From an uncultured Eubacteriales bacterium (lineage in GTDB: Bacteria; Bacillota; Clostridia; Christensenellales; UBA1242): a stretch of DNA of 7,792 nucleotides. Shown here in pieces: positions 1-6,341 of this stretch. The notes under the pieces are model-generated. The model made no database searches, was not told the DNA's origin, and saw only the letters and a program-made list of their open reading frames with translations. The position numbers and the translations under genes are program-made. Location: positions 1-7,792 of the forward strand of contig URYH01000027.1 of NCBI GenBank assembly GCA_900552105.1. The letters are read 5' to 3'. How positions within the stretch are numbered: the stretch's first letter is position 1; each line of letters begins with the position of its first letter.

Positions 1-1451
1 GAAATTAACCCATAAACAAAAAGTTCAACAACAAATGGAGCGGCACCAAAAACCATTCCCCCAAACATTCCAAGCACCCCACTCAAACTTTGTTTAACAA
101 CTTGTGCATCATTTGAAAATTGCATTTTTGGAAATAGCAAATTCAAAAGAATTCCAAAACATGAACTCAAAACAACTGACAATATTGGCAGAACAAAATA
201 TGAAATTATTGCGACCACTCCACCGTCTGCAAAAAAGCAAGCGGACATAACCCCTGCAATCAAAGCAAAAGGAAGAACCAGCAAAACATTAAAAAGTATT
301 TTTGCCCAAATATATTTTGAAGATGCGATCGGCATTGATTTCATATTTTGAAACCGCCTTCCCTCAATTGAGATTGATACGCTTGAAACATAGCAACTTC
401 CCGACATGGAGCAAAGACACAAAAGAACAACAAGCGTCAGCAATTCATTTGTCATGACATCTTTTAGTCCAGAAAAATAGATTATCAATGGAATTGCAAT
501 CAAAATCAAACAAAACATGATTGTGTTGGTCACATATGTGACATTGTTGAAATATAGTCTACTTTCTTTTTGAAGCAAACTCAAAAATTGAGATTTTTGT
601 TTGTAATAAACTTTTTTTGTCTTGCTTTTTCCATTTTTTGCAAAATTTGCTTGCTTATAAACAAATGTGGCAAATACAATGCCGGGAACAATCAAAATCA
701 AATTCAATGCCACAAAAATCAAGAAGTGCCACCAAATTCCACCAAACAATGAACTTTGAATCAGTCCAACACTTGGCACAACATAATTTAGTGCGTTAAC
801 AAAACTAGCGCCTTTTGAAAGATAAAAATTGATTATGTCTTGATAGAAAGTTGAAAACAATATGACAGCCACAGAGAAAAGAAGTGACAAAATGATTGAA
901 AAAACTTTTGATTTAACAAAAGAACTAAGCCATGCTGCGAACGCACCCAAAAACACCCCAATAATGCTCGGCAAGATTGGGAAGAACAAATATGCAAGAA
1001 TAAGTAAGAAAAACAAACCAACATCAAATTGTGCATAAACAAAATATACAACCATGCTTGGTGCGAGCGTGATGAACGCATAAATATATGACGAAAACAA
1101 AACCGAAGCAAGTTTTGACGAAATAATCGCACTGTCTTTTATCGGCATGCTGGCAAGCAGTTCTTTGTCTTTTCCGCGAAAAACGCCAGAACTTGTTTCA
1201 ATCGCAACCATCAAAACAATCAAAATCACAGTGACAATTCCCGATTGAACAAAGATATAATGAGTGAGATTCATTTGCGAAAATCCCTCCGCCATGCCCC
1301 AATACATTCCGCCAAATGACGCACACATCAAAAGAACAAAAAGAGAAGTCAACACAACGAGTTGTGCGATTGTTTTTTTCTTTTTTCGTGCAAACATTGC
1401 GTTTATTACGCTTTTTAAATTAATTTTTGTGAGTTTTAGGAAACTAGACAT
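1..1451 (-). CDS. ABC-2-type transporter permease, C-terminus beyond window
   Basis: Reading from an ATG at 1451 gives 483 codons with no stop before the window edge, so the 3' end is missing. The product is very hydrophobic, with many membrane segments and no signal peptide or catalytic motif. It should form the membrane channel for the ATPase encoded just upstream: the two genes overlap by 8 nt (1444-1451), a usual sign of translational coupling. Two similar cytoplasmic stretches are visible, RGKDKELLASMPI (about residues 92-104) and EGRRFQNMKSMPI (about 363-375). Each is followed by a Ser/Lys-rich turn and another membrane segment, which suggests an internally duplicated permease. The GK(D)xxLLxSxPI motif is typical of large single-chain ABC-2 permeases of Bacillota. 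The substrate is unknown; export of a peptide, lipid or drug is a guess from the family. Confidence is high for permease and low for any specific role. Confidence 0.85.
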   Translation of the reverse strand, partial: MSSFLKLTKINLKSVINAMFARKKKKTIAQLVVLTSLFVLLMCASFGGMYWGMAEGFSQMNLTHYIFVQSGIVTVILIVLMVAIETSSGVFRGKDKELLASMPIKDSAIISSKLASVLFSSYIYAFITLAPSMVVYFVYAQFDVGLFFLLILAYLFFPILPSIIGVFLGAFAAWLSSFVKSKVFSIILSLLFSVAVILFSTFYQDIINFYLSKGASFVNALNYVVPSVGLIQSSLFGGIWWHFLIFVALNLILIVPGIVFATFVYKQANFAKNGKSKTKKVYYKQKSQFLSLLQKESRLYFNNVTYVTNTIMFCLILIAIPLIIYFSGLKDVMTNELLTLVVLLCLCSMSGSCYVSSVSISIEGRRFQNMKSMPIASSKYIWAKILFNVLLVLPFALIAGVMSACFFADGGVVAIISYFVLPILSVVLSSCFGILLNLLFPKMQFSNDAQVVKQSLSGVLGMFGGMVFGAAPFVVELFVYGLI

Positions 1452-2157
1452 TTTCGTTCTCCAATTCCATAAAAATCTTTTCGAGATCTTTTGAGCCTTT
1501 AACTTTCCCCATCTCGCCATAACCGACGAGTTTTCCATGTTTTATGATTGCAACGTGGGTGCAAACTTTTTCTGCGACTTCAAGAACATGGGTTGAATAG
1601 AAAAACGCCGCCCCACGCACACATTCTTCATTCATCATAACTTTGAGCTCGTGGCTCGAAATTGGGTCAAGTCCAACAAAAGGCTCATCAAACAAATAAA
1701 GTTTTGGCTTGTGAAGAAAAACAGAAATAAGTGCAATTTTTTGCTTCATTCCATGCGAAAAAGTTGAAATGATATTGCCTAGTTCGCCATAAATGTTGAG
1801 CCTTTTTGCATAACTTTCAATCCTTTCTTGCCTATCTTTTGCCGAAATTCCATAAATGTCAGCAACAAAATTGAGATAGTCAATCGCAGTGAGATGCTCA
1901 TAGAGAGCGGGGTCATCAGGCAAATATCCAATATCCATTTTTGTTTTGATTGGATTTTTTTTAACACTCTCTCCGTCAACATATATTTCTCCACTTTCAA
2001 ACGGAATGATGCCCGCAATAGACTTAAGCGTGGTTGTTTTTCCCGCACCGTTATGCCCAATAAATGCACAAATTTGTCCGCTTTTGACTTCAAGACTCAA
2101 GTCATCAACCGCTTTAAAATCTCCAAACTGTTTTGTCAAATGTTCGATTTTAAGCAT
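1444..2157 (-). CDS. ABC transporter ATP-binding protein
   Basis: This is the cytoplasmic ATPase that powers the permease encoded downstream. From the ATG at 2157 it has 237 residues, normal for a single nucleotide-binding domain. Visible motifs are Walker A GHNGAGKTT (about 34-42), a Q-loop region GYLPDDPALYE in which the usual Gln is replaced, a variant signature FSHGMKQK (about 133-140) in place of LSGGQ, Walker B LYLFDEP with GLDP after it (about 154-165), and the switch His in STH (about 190). The SHGMKQK and YLPxxPxLYE forms are common in exporter ATPases of Bacillota that pair with ABC-2 permeases. The start is uncertain: a GTG at 2166 would overlap the upstream stop as GTGA, but GGGGGTG sits 6 nt before the ATG at 2157 and can pair with the 16S tail, so I prefer the ATG. 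It is co-transcribed with the AbrB-like gene. Confidence 0.93.
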   Translation of the reverse strand: MLKIEHLTKQFGDFKAVDDLSLEVKSGQICAFIGHNGAGKTTTLKSIAGIIPFESGEIYVDGESVKKNPIKTKMDIGYLPDDPALYEHLTAIDYLNFVADIYGISAKDRQERIESYAKRLNIYGELGNIISTFSHGMKQKIALISVFLHKPKLYLFDEPFVGLDPISSHELKVMMNEECVRGAAFFYSTHVLEVAEKVCTHVAIIKHGKLVGYGEMGKVKGSKDLEKIFMELENENV

Positions 2158-2162
2158 TTTTT

Positions 2163-2360
2163 TCACCCCCGAATAGCCTTGTAAATTTGTTCAAATTTAT
2201 CACTTGGAACAATGGCAATTCCGTCACCAACACCTCCCAAAAGCAAGATTGTGTCGCCAGGTTGAAACCCAAACAACTCCCTTGCCTCTTGCGGAATCAC
2301 AATTTGCCCTTTTGTTCCCATTTTTGCCGTCCACGCAAATTTTCCCTCAGGTCCTTTCAT
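2163..2360 (-). CDS. AbrB/MazE/SpoVT-family DNA-binding protein
   Basis: This is a 65-residue protein made almost entirely of one SpoVT-AbrB swapped-hairpin domain: TAKMGTKGQIVIPQEARELF (about 11-30), then GFQPGD and a short beta strand ending GIAIVP. The KGQIVIPxEAR...GxxPGD pattern is the family hallmark. Such proteins bind DNA as dimers, either as transition-state regulators or as antitoxins. No toxin partner is encoded here; the next gene is an ABC ATPase whose ribosome site overlaps this gene's stop codon. The protein is therefore most simply a local repressor of its own transporter operon. The start at 2360 has GGGAGGAAAT just before it. An in-frame ATG at 2393 lies inside the -10 hexamer and cannot be on the transcript. 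A perfect palindrome over the predicted transcription start is the likely operator, although binding by this protein is inference. Confidence 0.9.
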   Translation of the reverse strand: MKGPEGKFAWTAKMGTKGQIVIPQEARELFGFQPGDTILLLGGVGDGIAIVPSDKFEQIYKAIRG

Positions 2361-2370
2361 ATTTCCTCCC

Positions 2371-2386
2371 GTATAACCAGTTATAC
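2371..2386 (-). promoter_or_regulatory. Candidate operator palindrome
   Basis: On the minus strand this reads GTATAAC TG GTTATAC, a perfect inverted repeat with 7-bp arms. It starts 2 bp after the -10 hexamer and covers the predicted transcription start (about 2382), the usual position of a repressor site. The AbrB-like gene that follows is the nearest candidate ligand, but a GntR-type repressor encoded elsewhere would fit as well. Confidence 0.6.
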
Positions 2387-2388
2387 AA

Positions 2389-2417
2389 ATCATACCAAAT
2401 TATTATATTTTCGTCAA
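2389..2417 (-). promoter_or_regulatory. Sigma-A promoter of the AbrB-ABC operon
   Basis: On the minus strand there is TTGACG (2412-2417), a 17-bp spacer and TATGAT (2389-2394), close to the sigma-A consensus. The predicted start is about 2382, giving a leader of about 22 nt that contains half of the palindrome and the ribosome site. The -35 almost touches the T-tract of the preceding gene's terminator. Confidence 0.75.
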
Positions 2418-2418
2418 C

Positions 2419-2446
2419 AAAAAAAAGAACAACTTTTGTTGTTCTT
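2419..2446 (-). terminator. Rho-independent terminator after the YitT-family gene
   Basis: On the minus strand there is a perfect 9-bp stem AAGAACAAC / GTTGTTCTT with an AAAA loop, running into eight T residues. The stem begins inside the TAA stop codon of the YitT-family gene, so termination is immediate. Confidence 0.9.
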
Positions 2447-3575
2447 ATACTTGTGTATCTTGATTTACATTTTCTTGTGTGGTGATTTCTTGGTTTATGT
2501 TTTTTTCTGACAAAACCACTTCTTCTTTTGCGTCATTAACTTCGTTGCCTTTTTGTTCAATTTCGTCCAAATGTGCGTGTTTAACTTTTTTGTTTTTTGA
2601 TTTGATAAGTTTTGCAATTTCAATTTTTGGTGGTTTGTAGGCCAAAAAACCATTTCCGTACGCTTCCTTGATGTTGTGACTAAATGTGAATGCATCGGGG
2701 TCAATTTCTTTGACTATCTTCTTGACTTGCATCACTTGTGAGCGACGCAAAATAACAAACAACATATCTTTTTCGTCGTGAGTATACATGCCTTCGCACT
2801 TAATGTTTGTGACACCGCGTTCGACATCTGTCATGATTTTTTGGGCAATTTCTTCCTTTTTGCTTGTGAGAATATAATATGCTCGAAGCGAACGAACACC
2901 ATCAACAAACAAGTCAGACACTTTTCCACAGACAAATATTGTGATGAGCGCATACAACGGCAGGACCAAACTTGAATATGCAAACGCTGAAAGAACAACA
3001 ACCAATCCATCAACAACAATGACAAGCTGGCCCGTGGTTATTGTTGGGAAATAACGATTTGTGACAACAGCGAGCATATCGCAACCACCCGTGGAGCCGT
3101 TTGCACGAAAAACAATACCCATTCCAATTCCCATCAAAAGCCCACCATAAATGGCAAATAAAATGTAAAGACTTCCCCCGCCCAGTGCAGCACTTTCAAT
3201 TTCAAATTTATGTCCAATTGAAGAAACAATCTGAAATTTTGAAATAATTGATGTGAAAAATGAATATGAAAGAATGCCAACTCCTGAACGCAGTCCAAAT
3301 TTCCAGCCCAGCAAAACAAAGGCATAAACATATAAAAATGCATTCAAAATGATATACCAAACAGAAGTGGAAATGTAAGTAAAACCAATTTTTGCAAGCA
3401 CGTCATGAATAATCCTTGCGAGTCCCAAAAAGCCGCCAGGAACAATGTTGTAGGGCGACAAAAAGACACAATAGCCAAAGCCCAAAATAAATGTGCCACA
3501 TAGAATCAAAAATATCTGAAACACGAGTGTCAAAGCTTCGCGTTTTTTACCTTTTAAATTAGCAAACAATTTCAT
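2445..3575 (-). CDS. YitT-family membrane protein with DUF2179 domain
   Basis: This 376-residue integral membrane protein belongs to the YitT family, which is widespread in Bacillota; members are named membrane proteins but their transport role is not settled. Visible are a short basic N-terminus, the N-terminal motif FLSPYNIVPGGFLGLA (about 38-53), the glycine-rich GGLLMGIGMGIVF followed by RANGSTGGCDMLA (about 144-169), and several membrane helices. After these comes a cytoplasmic DUF2179 domain (about 228-312) with VTNIKCEGMYTHDEKDMLF and the end motif NIKEAYGNGF. A charged, Gln/Glu/Asn-rich tail (about 313-376) extends beyond the family's usual end. The start at 3575 is preceded by TTGGAGCGAT. 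A longer reading from 3644 would begin upstream of the promoter. The gene stands alone between its own promoter and terminator. Confidence 0.92.
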   Translation of the reverse strand: MKLFANLKGKKREALTLVFQIFLILCGTFILGFGYCVFLSPYNIVPGGFLGLARIIHDVLAKIGFTYISTSVWYIILNAFLYVYAFVLLGWKFGLRSGVGILSYSFFTSIISKFQIVSSIGHKFEIESAALGGGSLYILFAIYGGLLMGIGMGIVFRANGSTGGCDMLAVVTNRYFPTITTGQLVIVVDGLVVVLSAFAYSSLVLPLYALITIFVCGKVSDLFVDGVRSLRAYYILTSKKEEIAQKIMTDVERGVTNIKCEGMYTHDEKDMLFVILRRSQVMQVKKIVKEIDPDAFTFSHNIKEAYGNGFLAYKPPKIEIAKLIKSKNKKVKHAHLDEIEQKGNEVNDAKEEVVLSEKNINQEITTQENVNQDTQV

Positions 3576-3594
3576 ATCGCTCCAACTTAAACTT

Positions 3595-3622
3595 ATTATA
3601 ACATAACAACACTCATTCGCAA
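3595..3622 (-). promoter_or_regulatory. Promoter of the YitT-family gene
   Basis: On the minus strand there is TTGCGA (3617-3622), a 16-bp spacer and a perfect TATAAT (3595-3600) preceded by TGT, an extended -10. The predicted start is about 3588, giving a leader of about 13 nt before the ATG at 3575, just enough for the ribosome site. Confidence 0.65.
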
Positions 3623-3633
3623 TGTTTTTTGAC

Positions 3634-3659
3634 AAAAAAAACACCCCTCAAAGAGAGAT
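3634..3659 (-). terminator. Rho-independent terminator after the lipoprotein gene
   Basis: On the minus strand ATCTCTC and GAGGGGT can form a 7-bp stem (two G-U pairs) with a TTT loop, followed by G and eight T residues. It lies 22 bp after the lipoprotein stop. The stem is weaker than the other terminators here, but the T-tract is strong. Confidence 0.65.
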
Positions 3660-3680
3660 ATTTTTTTGATACACGCAATG

Positions 3681-4562
3681 TCACTTTCGAACAATTTTAT
3701 AAACATTCCCAATCTTTTCAACACTCAAACCTTCTGCCAGCGAAGAATAATCTGTTTGCAGAAAATACTTCGCCGCTTCAAGTGATGAAAACACCCCCGC
3801 AACATATTTGTTTTTCGTGTAATCATACATTGCTTCATATCCTTCCGTTCCTTCAGCAAAAGTGTTATCTTCAAAAATGGCGTTTATTTGCTCCAACGAA
3901 ACATTAAGATTTTGTCCCTCGTCAATGTCTGCCAAAATTGCAACCGCACCAGAAGATGATGAGTGTTGACTTTTTGAATATTTCCCAAATTCATTTCCAG
4001 AAATGGAATAACTGAGCTTGTCTTGATTCGGTGCATCTTTGAGAACACTCAATTGAATTGCAGAAGAAGGATGTCCGAGCTTTGTTTCTGGGTTTTCGTT
4101 CGCCAAATGAATATAGTTATTTTTGATTATCACGCTTCCATTATTAACCAAAATTCCCCGTCTTCCGTCACGAGTTAGGTCGACTTTTTGTTTTCCGTCA
4201 ACTTCTTTGGTGACATATTCACCTGAATGTGAAATTTCAATGTTTTCAATCACAACTCCTCGAAGCTCGCCAGCAGAAAGATTCACAATCACACTTCCAA
4301 ACAAAACTGGACGGCTCTCCCCTGCTCCTTTTATGGTTAAAGGTCGTGTTATAATCAAATTTTCAAAATTTGTCTCATCTCCATAAACACCAGACTTAAC
4401 TTTGATTTTGTTTACTTCAGTGTCATTCAGTGCACTCACAAACTCTTGCAAGTTTTCAACTTCAACAAAGCCAGCCCACTCATCACCGCAAGCCGACAAT
4501 GTGCCAACCAGCAAAACAACCGCAATGACAACCAAAATTATTCTCAAAACCCATTTTTTCAT
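3681..4562 (-). CDS. Lipoprotein with parallel beta-helix (pectin-lyase-like) fold
   Basis: The 293-residue product starts with a basic MKKWVLR, a hydrophobic stretch and the lipobox LSAC (Cys25). It should be exported, cleaved and lipid-anchored on the outer face of the membrane. From about residue 35 the pattern LQEFVSALND...IKVKSGVY...LIITRPLTIKGAG is how right-handed parallel beta-helix (pectin-lyase-like) proteins usually begin. Rungs rich in I/V and N follow (VVIENIEISHSG, GILVNNGSVIIKNNYIHLAN, YSISGNEFG, AIFEDNTFAEG). No catalytic Asp cluster or known sugar-lyase signature is evident, so a carbohydrate-binding or surface role is as likely as enzyme activity. The start has GGAG 8-9 nt upstream. 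The gene follows the FNT channel gene by 77 bp with no convincing terminator or promoter between them, so co-transcription is likely. Confidence 0.82.
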   Translation of the reverse strand: MKKWVLRIILVVIAVVLLVGTLSACGDEWAGFVEVENLQEFVSALNDTEVNKIKVKSGVYGDETNFENLIITRPLTIKGAGESRPVLFGSVIVNLSAGELRGVVIENIEISHSGEYVTKEVDGKQKVDLTRDGRRGILVNNGSVIIKNNYIHLANENPETKLGHPSSAIQLSVLKDAPNQDKLSYSISGNEFGKYSKSQHSSSSGAVAILADIDEGQNLNVSLEQINAIFEDNTFAEGTEGYEAMYDYTKNKYVAGVFSSLEAAKYFLQTDYSSLAEGLSVEKIGNVYKIVRK

Positions 4563-4639
4563 AAAAATATCTCCAAATTTTATTCAAAAACAAGTTTTGT
4601 CACAAATAAAATATTTTATACAAGAAATAAAAATTTGGA

Positions 4640-5293
4640 TTATTGATGCAATTTGTCTTTTTTTTCAAACAGTTTTTTTATGAGCTCAATAAAGACACCG
4701 CCCACGCAATTACCCAAAATCACAACAAGCAATGCCAAAAACATTTGACCAGAATATTCGCCAGCAAATGCAAAATAAAACATATCTGCAACAGAGTGTT
4801 CAAATCCACATATGACAAATGTGGCGACACCAAAAAACAAACTCAAATATTTTGTTAGAACATTTTCAGATTTAAAACCTTCAACTGCAACATAAATGAG
4901 AATGTTGCAAAAAATTCCCAAAACAAACAAACTTAACAACCCGTCGCTCAATTTGTTTGCGACAATTTGACTACACCTCTCTTGCAAAGTCACAAGACGC
5001 GTCAATCTCAAACAAAGTGCGACTAAGTTTGCTCCAACAAAATTGCCCAAAAGTATGATTACAATCTTAATTGAATATCTCCAATCGTTATTAAAAACAT
5101 AACAAACTTTTCCAGTAAAAAGATTGAAATTGAAGTTTAGAATAATAAACAGTCCAACACAAAAGAACAATGCGCCAACAACAACGTTTTCGCACGACAA
5201 ATATGCAATTCCGCCCATAGAAATGCAAACACCCGCCAAAATTGCATAAACAAAAACTTTGATATAATCAACAACTTTTTCTTTTGCGTTCAT
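4640..5293 (-). CDS. Formate/nitrite transporter (FNT) family channel
   Basis: The product is a 217-residue membrane protein with about six helices. Family marks are the re-entrant loop FNLFTGKVCYV with Thr60, the motif ATFVICGFEHSVADMF with the central His166, and GNCVGGVFIE near the end. In FNT channels the Thr and His line the pore for formate, nitrite, hydrosulfide or similar small anions, and the protein forms pentamers. Which anion this one carries cannot be told from sequence alone. At 217 residues it is shorter than the usual 260-280, mostly through short termini and loops. No good Shine-Dalgarno site precedes the ATG. The promoter places transcription start at the A of the ATG, which implies a leaderless message. 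The lipoprotein gene follows and may share its transcript. Confidence 0.9.
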   Translation of the reverse strand: MNAKEKVVDYIKVFVYAILAGVCISMGGIAYLSCENVVVGALFFCVGLFIILNFNFNLFTGKVCYVFNNDWRYSIKIVIILLGNFVGANLVALCLRLTRLVTLQERCSQIVANKLSDGLLSLFVLGIFCNILIYVAVEGFKSENVLTKYLSLFFGVATFVICGFEHSVADMFYFAFAGEYSGQMFLALLVVILGNCVGGVFIELIKKLFEKKDKLHQ

Positions 5294-5299
5294 GAACTC

Positions 5300-5327
5300 A
5301 TTATGACATGAAACATAAAAATTTCAA
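5300..5327 (-). promoter_or_regulatory. Promoter of the FNT gene, predicts leaderless transcript
   Basis: On the minus strand there is TTGAAA (5322-5327), a 16-bp spacer ending in TGT, and CATAAT (5300-5305). With standard spacing the +1 falls at 5293, the A of the start codon. Only GAG, 3 nt before the ATG, resembles a ribosome site. Confidence 0.5.
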
Positions 5328-5341
5328 AACAACTTACGCAT

Positions 5342-5369
5342 AAAAAAACGAAGTGTTTTTTACTTCGTT
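5342..5369 (-). terminator. Rho-independent terminator after the Cys-rich gene
   Basis: On the minus strand AACGAAGT / ACTTCGTT form an 8-bp stem with a 7-nt A-rich loop, followed by a run of T. It begins 6 bp after the stop codon. The stem core CGAAGT/ACTTCG recurs in the terminator at 6602-6630. Confidence 0.88.
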
Positions 5370-5375
5370 CTTCTT

Positions 5376-6101
5376 TTATTGTTCCATTCCACAACTTTTC
5401 TTTGTTTTTTCTTGAGCTTGAAGCCATTGCCCACAAAGACTTTCTCCCTTGCCACCTTTCGTCAGATGTTTGAAATTGTCAACAAATGTTTCGTGATCAA
5501 CATCAAACAGTTGTGAAAATGCCAACAAAGGATATTCAATGTTTTGCTCTTTGCACAAAATTGAGTCAACACTCGCAGATGAATTGAAATTTGCACAAAA
5601 TTTTTCAGCCGCATTCTTATATTTGCAACACCCCAGACCTTCGAGTCTTTGACAAAGCTGTTTTTGTTGTTCAAAAGATAAATTTAAGTCTTCCGCCTTC
5701 AAAAAAATTGTCATCACTTTTTTGCATAGCTTTAGTGCATCTTCCAAGCTTGTTGTTTCACTCGCCAAATCACAACTTTTGATATTCCCCAAATCTTTAA
5801 TCATTTGTTCAAAATCAGCATATACAAACTCTTTTCTTACAGCTTCACGACTTTGCTTTTTATTCCAGTCTGCACTCAATTTGTCAAATTGTTCTTTCAC
5901 ATCCCAATATCTCATGCTTTTGTCAATTTCAACTGTTATGTCGCCATATATTTTTGAATTTGTGTGAATATACGCTTTTTTGACACCTGGAAAATCGTTT
6001 TCGCGATAATCAATAAGAGCGTCAATAAGGACATCAAAAACTTTGTCGCTTTTGCACTCATAAACCAATTTATCCCCATCAATATTTCTTTCAAAATCCA
6101 T
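5376..6101 (-). CDS. Hypothetical soluble Cys-rich protein
   Basis: I do not recognise this 241-residue protein. It has no signal peptide or membrane segment and should be cytoplasmic. The N-terminal part (1-70) looks alpha/beta (LVYECKSDKVFDVLIDALIDY, then KIYGDITVEID); the rest looks mostly helical with charged, Gln-rich stretches. There are ten cysteines (16, 110, 126, 150, 158, 159, 169, 183, 223, 237), including a CC pair, but no CxxC pair, so a classical zinc ribbon or Fe-S ligand set is not apparent. The ATG at 6101 has GAGG 6 nt upstream and the gene has its own promoter and terminator, so it is very likely a real single-gene unit. Its upstream region carries copy 1 of the 45-nt repeat, as the LRR gene's upstream region carries copy 2, which hints at a shared control or origin. 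Confidence 0.8.
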   Translation of the reverse strand: MDFERNIDGDKLVYECKSDKVFDVLIDALIDYRENDFPGVKKAYIHTNSKIYGDITVEIDKSMRYWDVKEQFDKLSADWNKKQSREAVRKEFVYADFEQMIKDLGNIKSCDLASETTSLEDALKLCKKVMTIFLKAEDLNLSFEQQKQLCQRLEGLGCCKYKNAAEKFCANFNSSASVDSILCKEQNIEYPLLAFSQLFDVDHETFVDNFKHLTKGGKGESLCGQWLQAQEKTKKSCGMEQ

Positions 6102-6150
6102 TTAAAACCTCATGTATTAAATATACGATATTATCTACTCTTACATTTAT

Positions 6151-6179
6151 ATATTACACTATAACTATTCAAAAGTCAA
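6151..6179 (-). promoter_or_regulatory. Sigma-A promoter of the Cys-rich gene
   Basis: On the minus strand there is TTGACT (6174-6179), a 17-bp spacer and TAATAT (6151-6156). The predicted start is about 6144, leaving a leader of about 43 nt before the ATG at 6101. The 45-nt repeat copy 1 lies upstream of this promoter, not in the leader. Confidence 0.7.
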
Positions 6180-6257
6180 TATGCAGCGAGCAAAAGAGTA
6201 ATCGCATAAAGCCTTTTTTCAGCAACAAATTTCCAAAATCAAAACATTCAATTTTTT

Positions 6258-6302
6258 ATTGAATCCTGTGCGATGGTCCTTTGAGTGAGCATCGCGAACG
6301 GC
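6258..6302 (+). repeat. 45-nt dispersed direct repeat, copy 1
   Basis: All 45 bases are identical to 7735-7779, in the same orientation and 1,477 bp apart. The core holds the stem GCGATG/CATCGC around a 14-nt loop GTCCTTTGAGTGAG. The repeat begins in the right arm of one hairpin and ends in the left arm of another, so flanking bases also take part in the fold. It is much more GC-rich than its surroundings. Confidence 0.95.
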
Positions 6303-6341
6303 TTCGTTTCCAGCCGTAAAACAAAAACATGGTTTTTGTGC

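Noticed and set aside
833..1132. Minus-strand 99-codon open frame
   Set aside because: It is a shadow within the permease gene in another frame; the permease frame is open and coherent across the whole stretch.
3576..3644. Longer YitT-family start at 3644
   Set aside because: The extra 23 codons would span the promoter; the ATG at 3575 has a GGAG site.
4581..4610. Promoter TTGTGA-17-TAAAAT for the lipoprotein gene
   Set aside because: The start of transcription would fall inside the ribosome-binding site and remove it, so this cannot serve the gene's annotated start.
4606..4619. Palindrome ATAAAATATTTTAT as terminator or operator
   Set aside because: It is AT-only in AT-rich DNA and lacks a T-tract; chance is a sufficient explanation.
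6258..6302. Integron attC site or known riboswitch
   Set aside because: The ends do not give the GTTRRRY/RYYYAAC core pair, and no integrase is present. The conserved loop matches none of the riboswitch cores I can recall, and neither copy lies in a mRNA leader on the minus strand.
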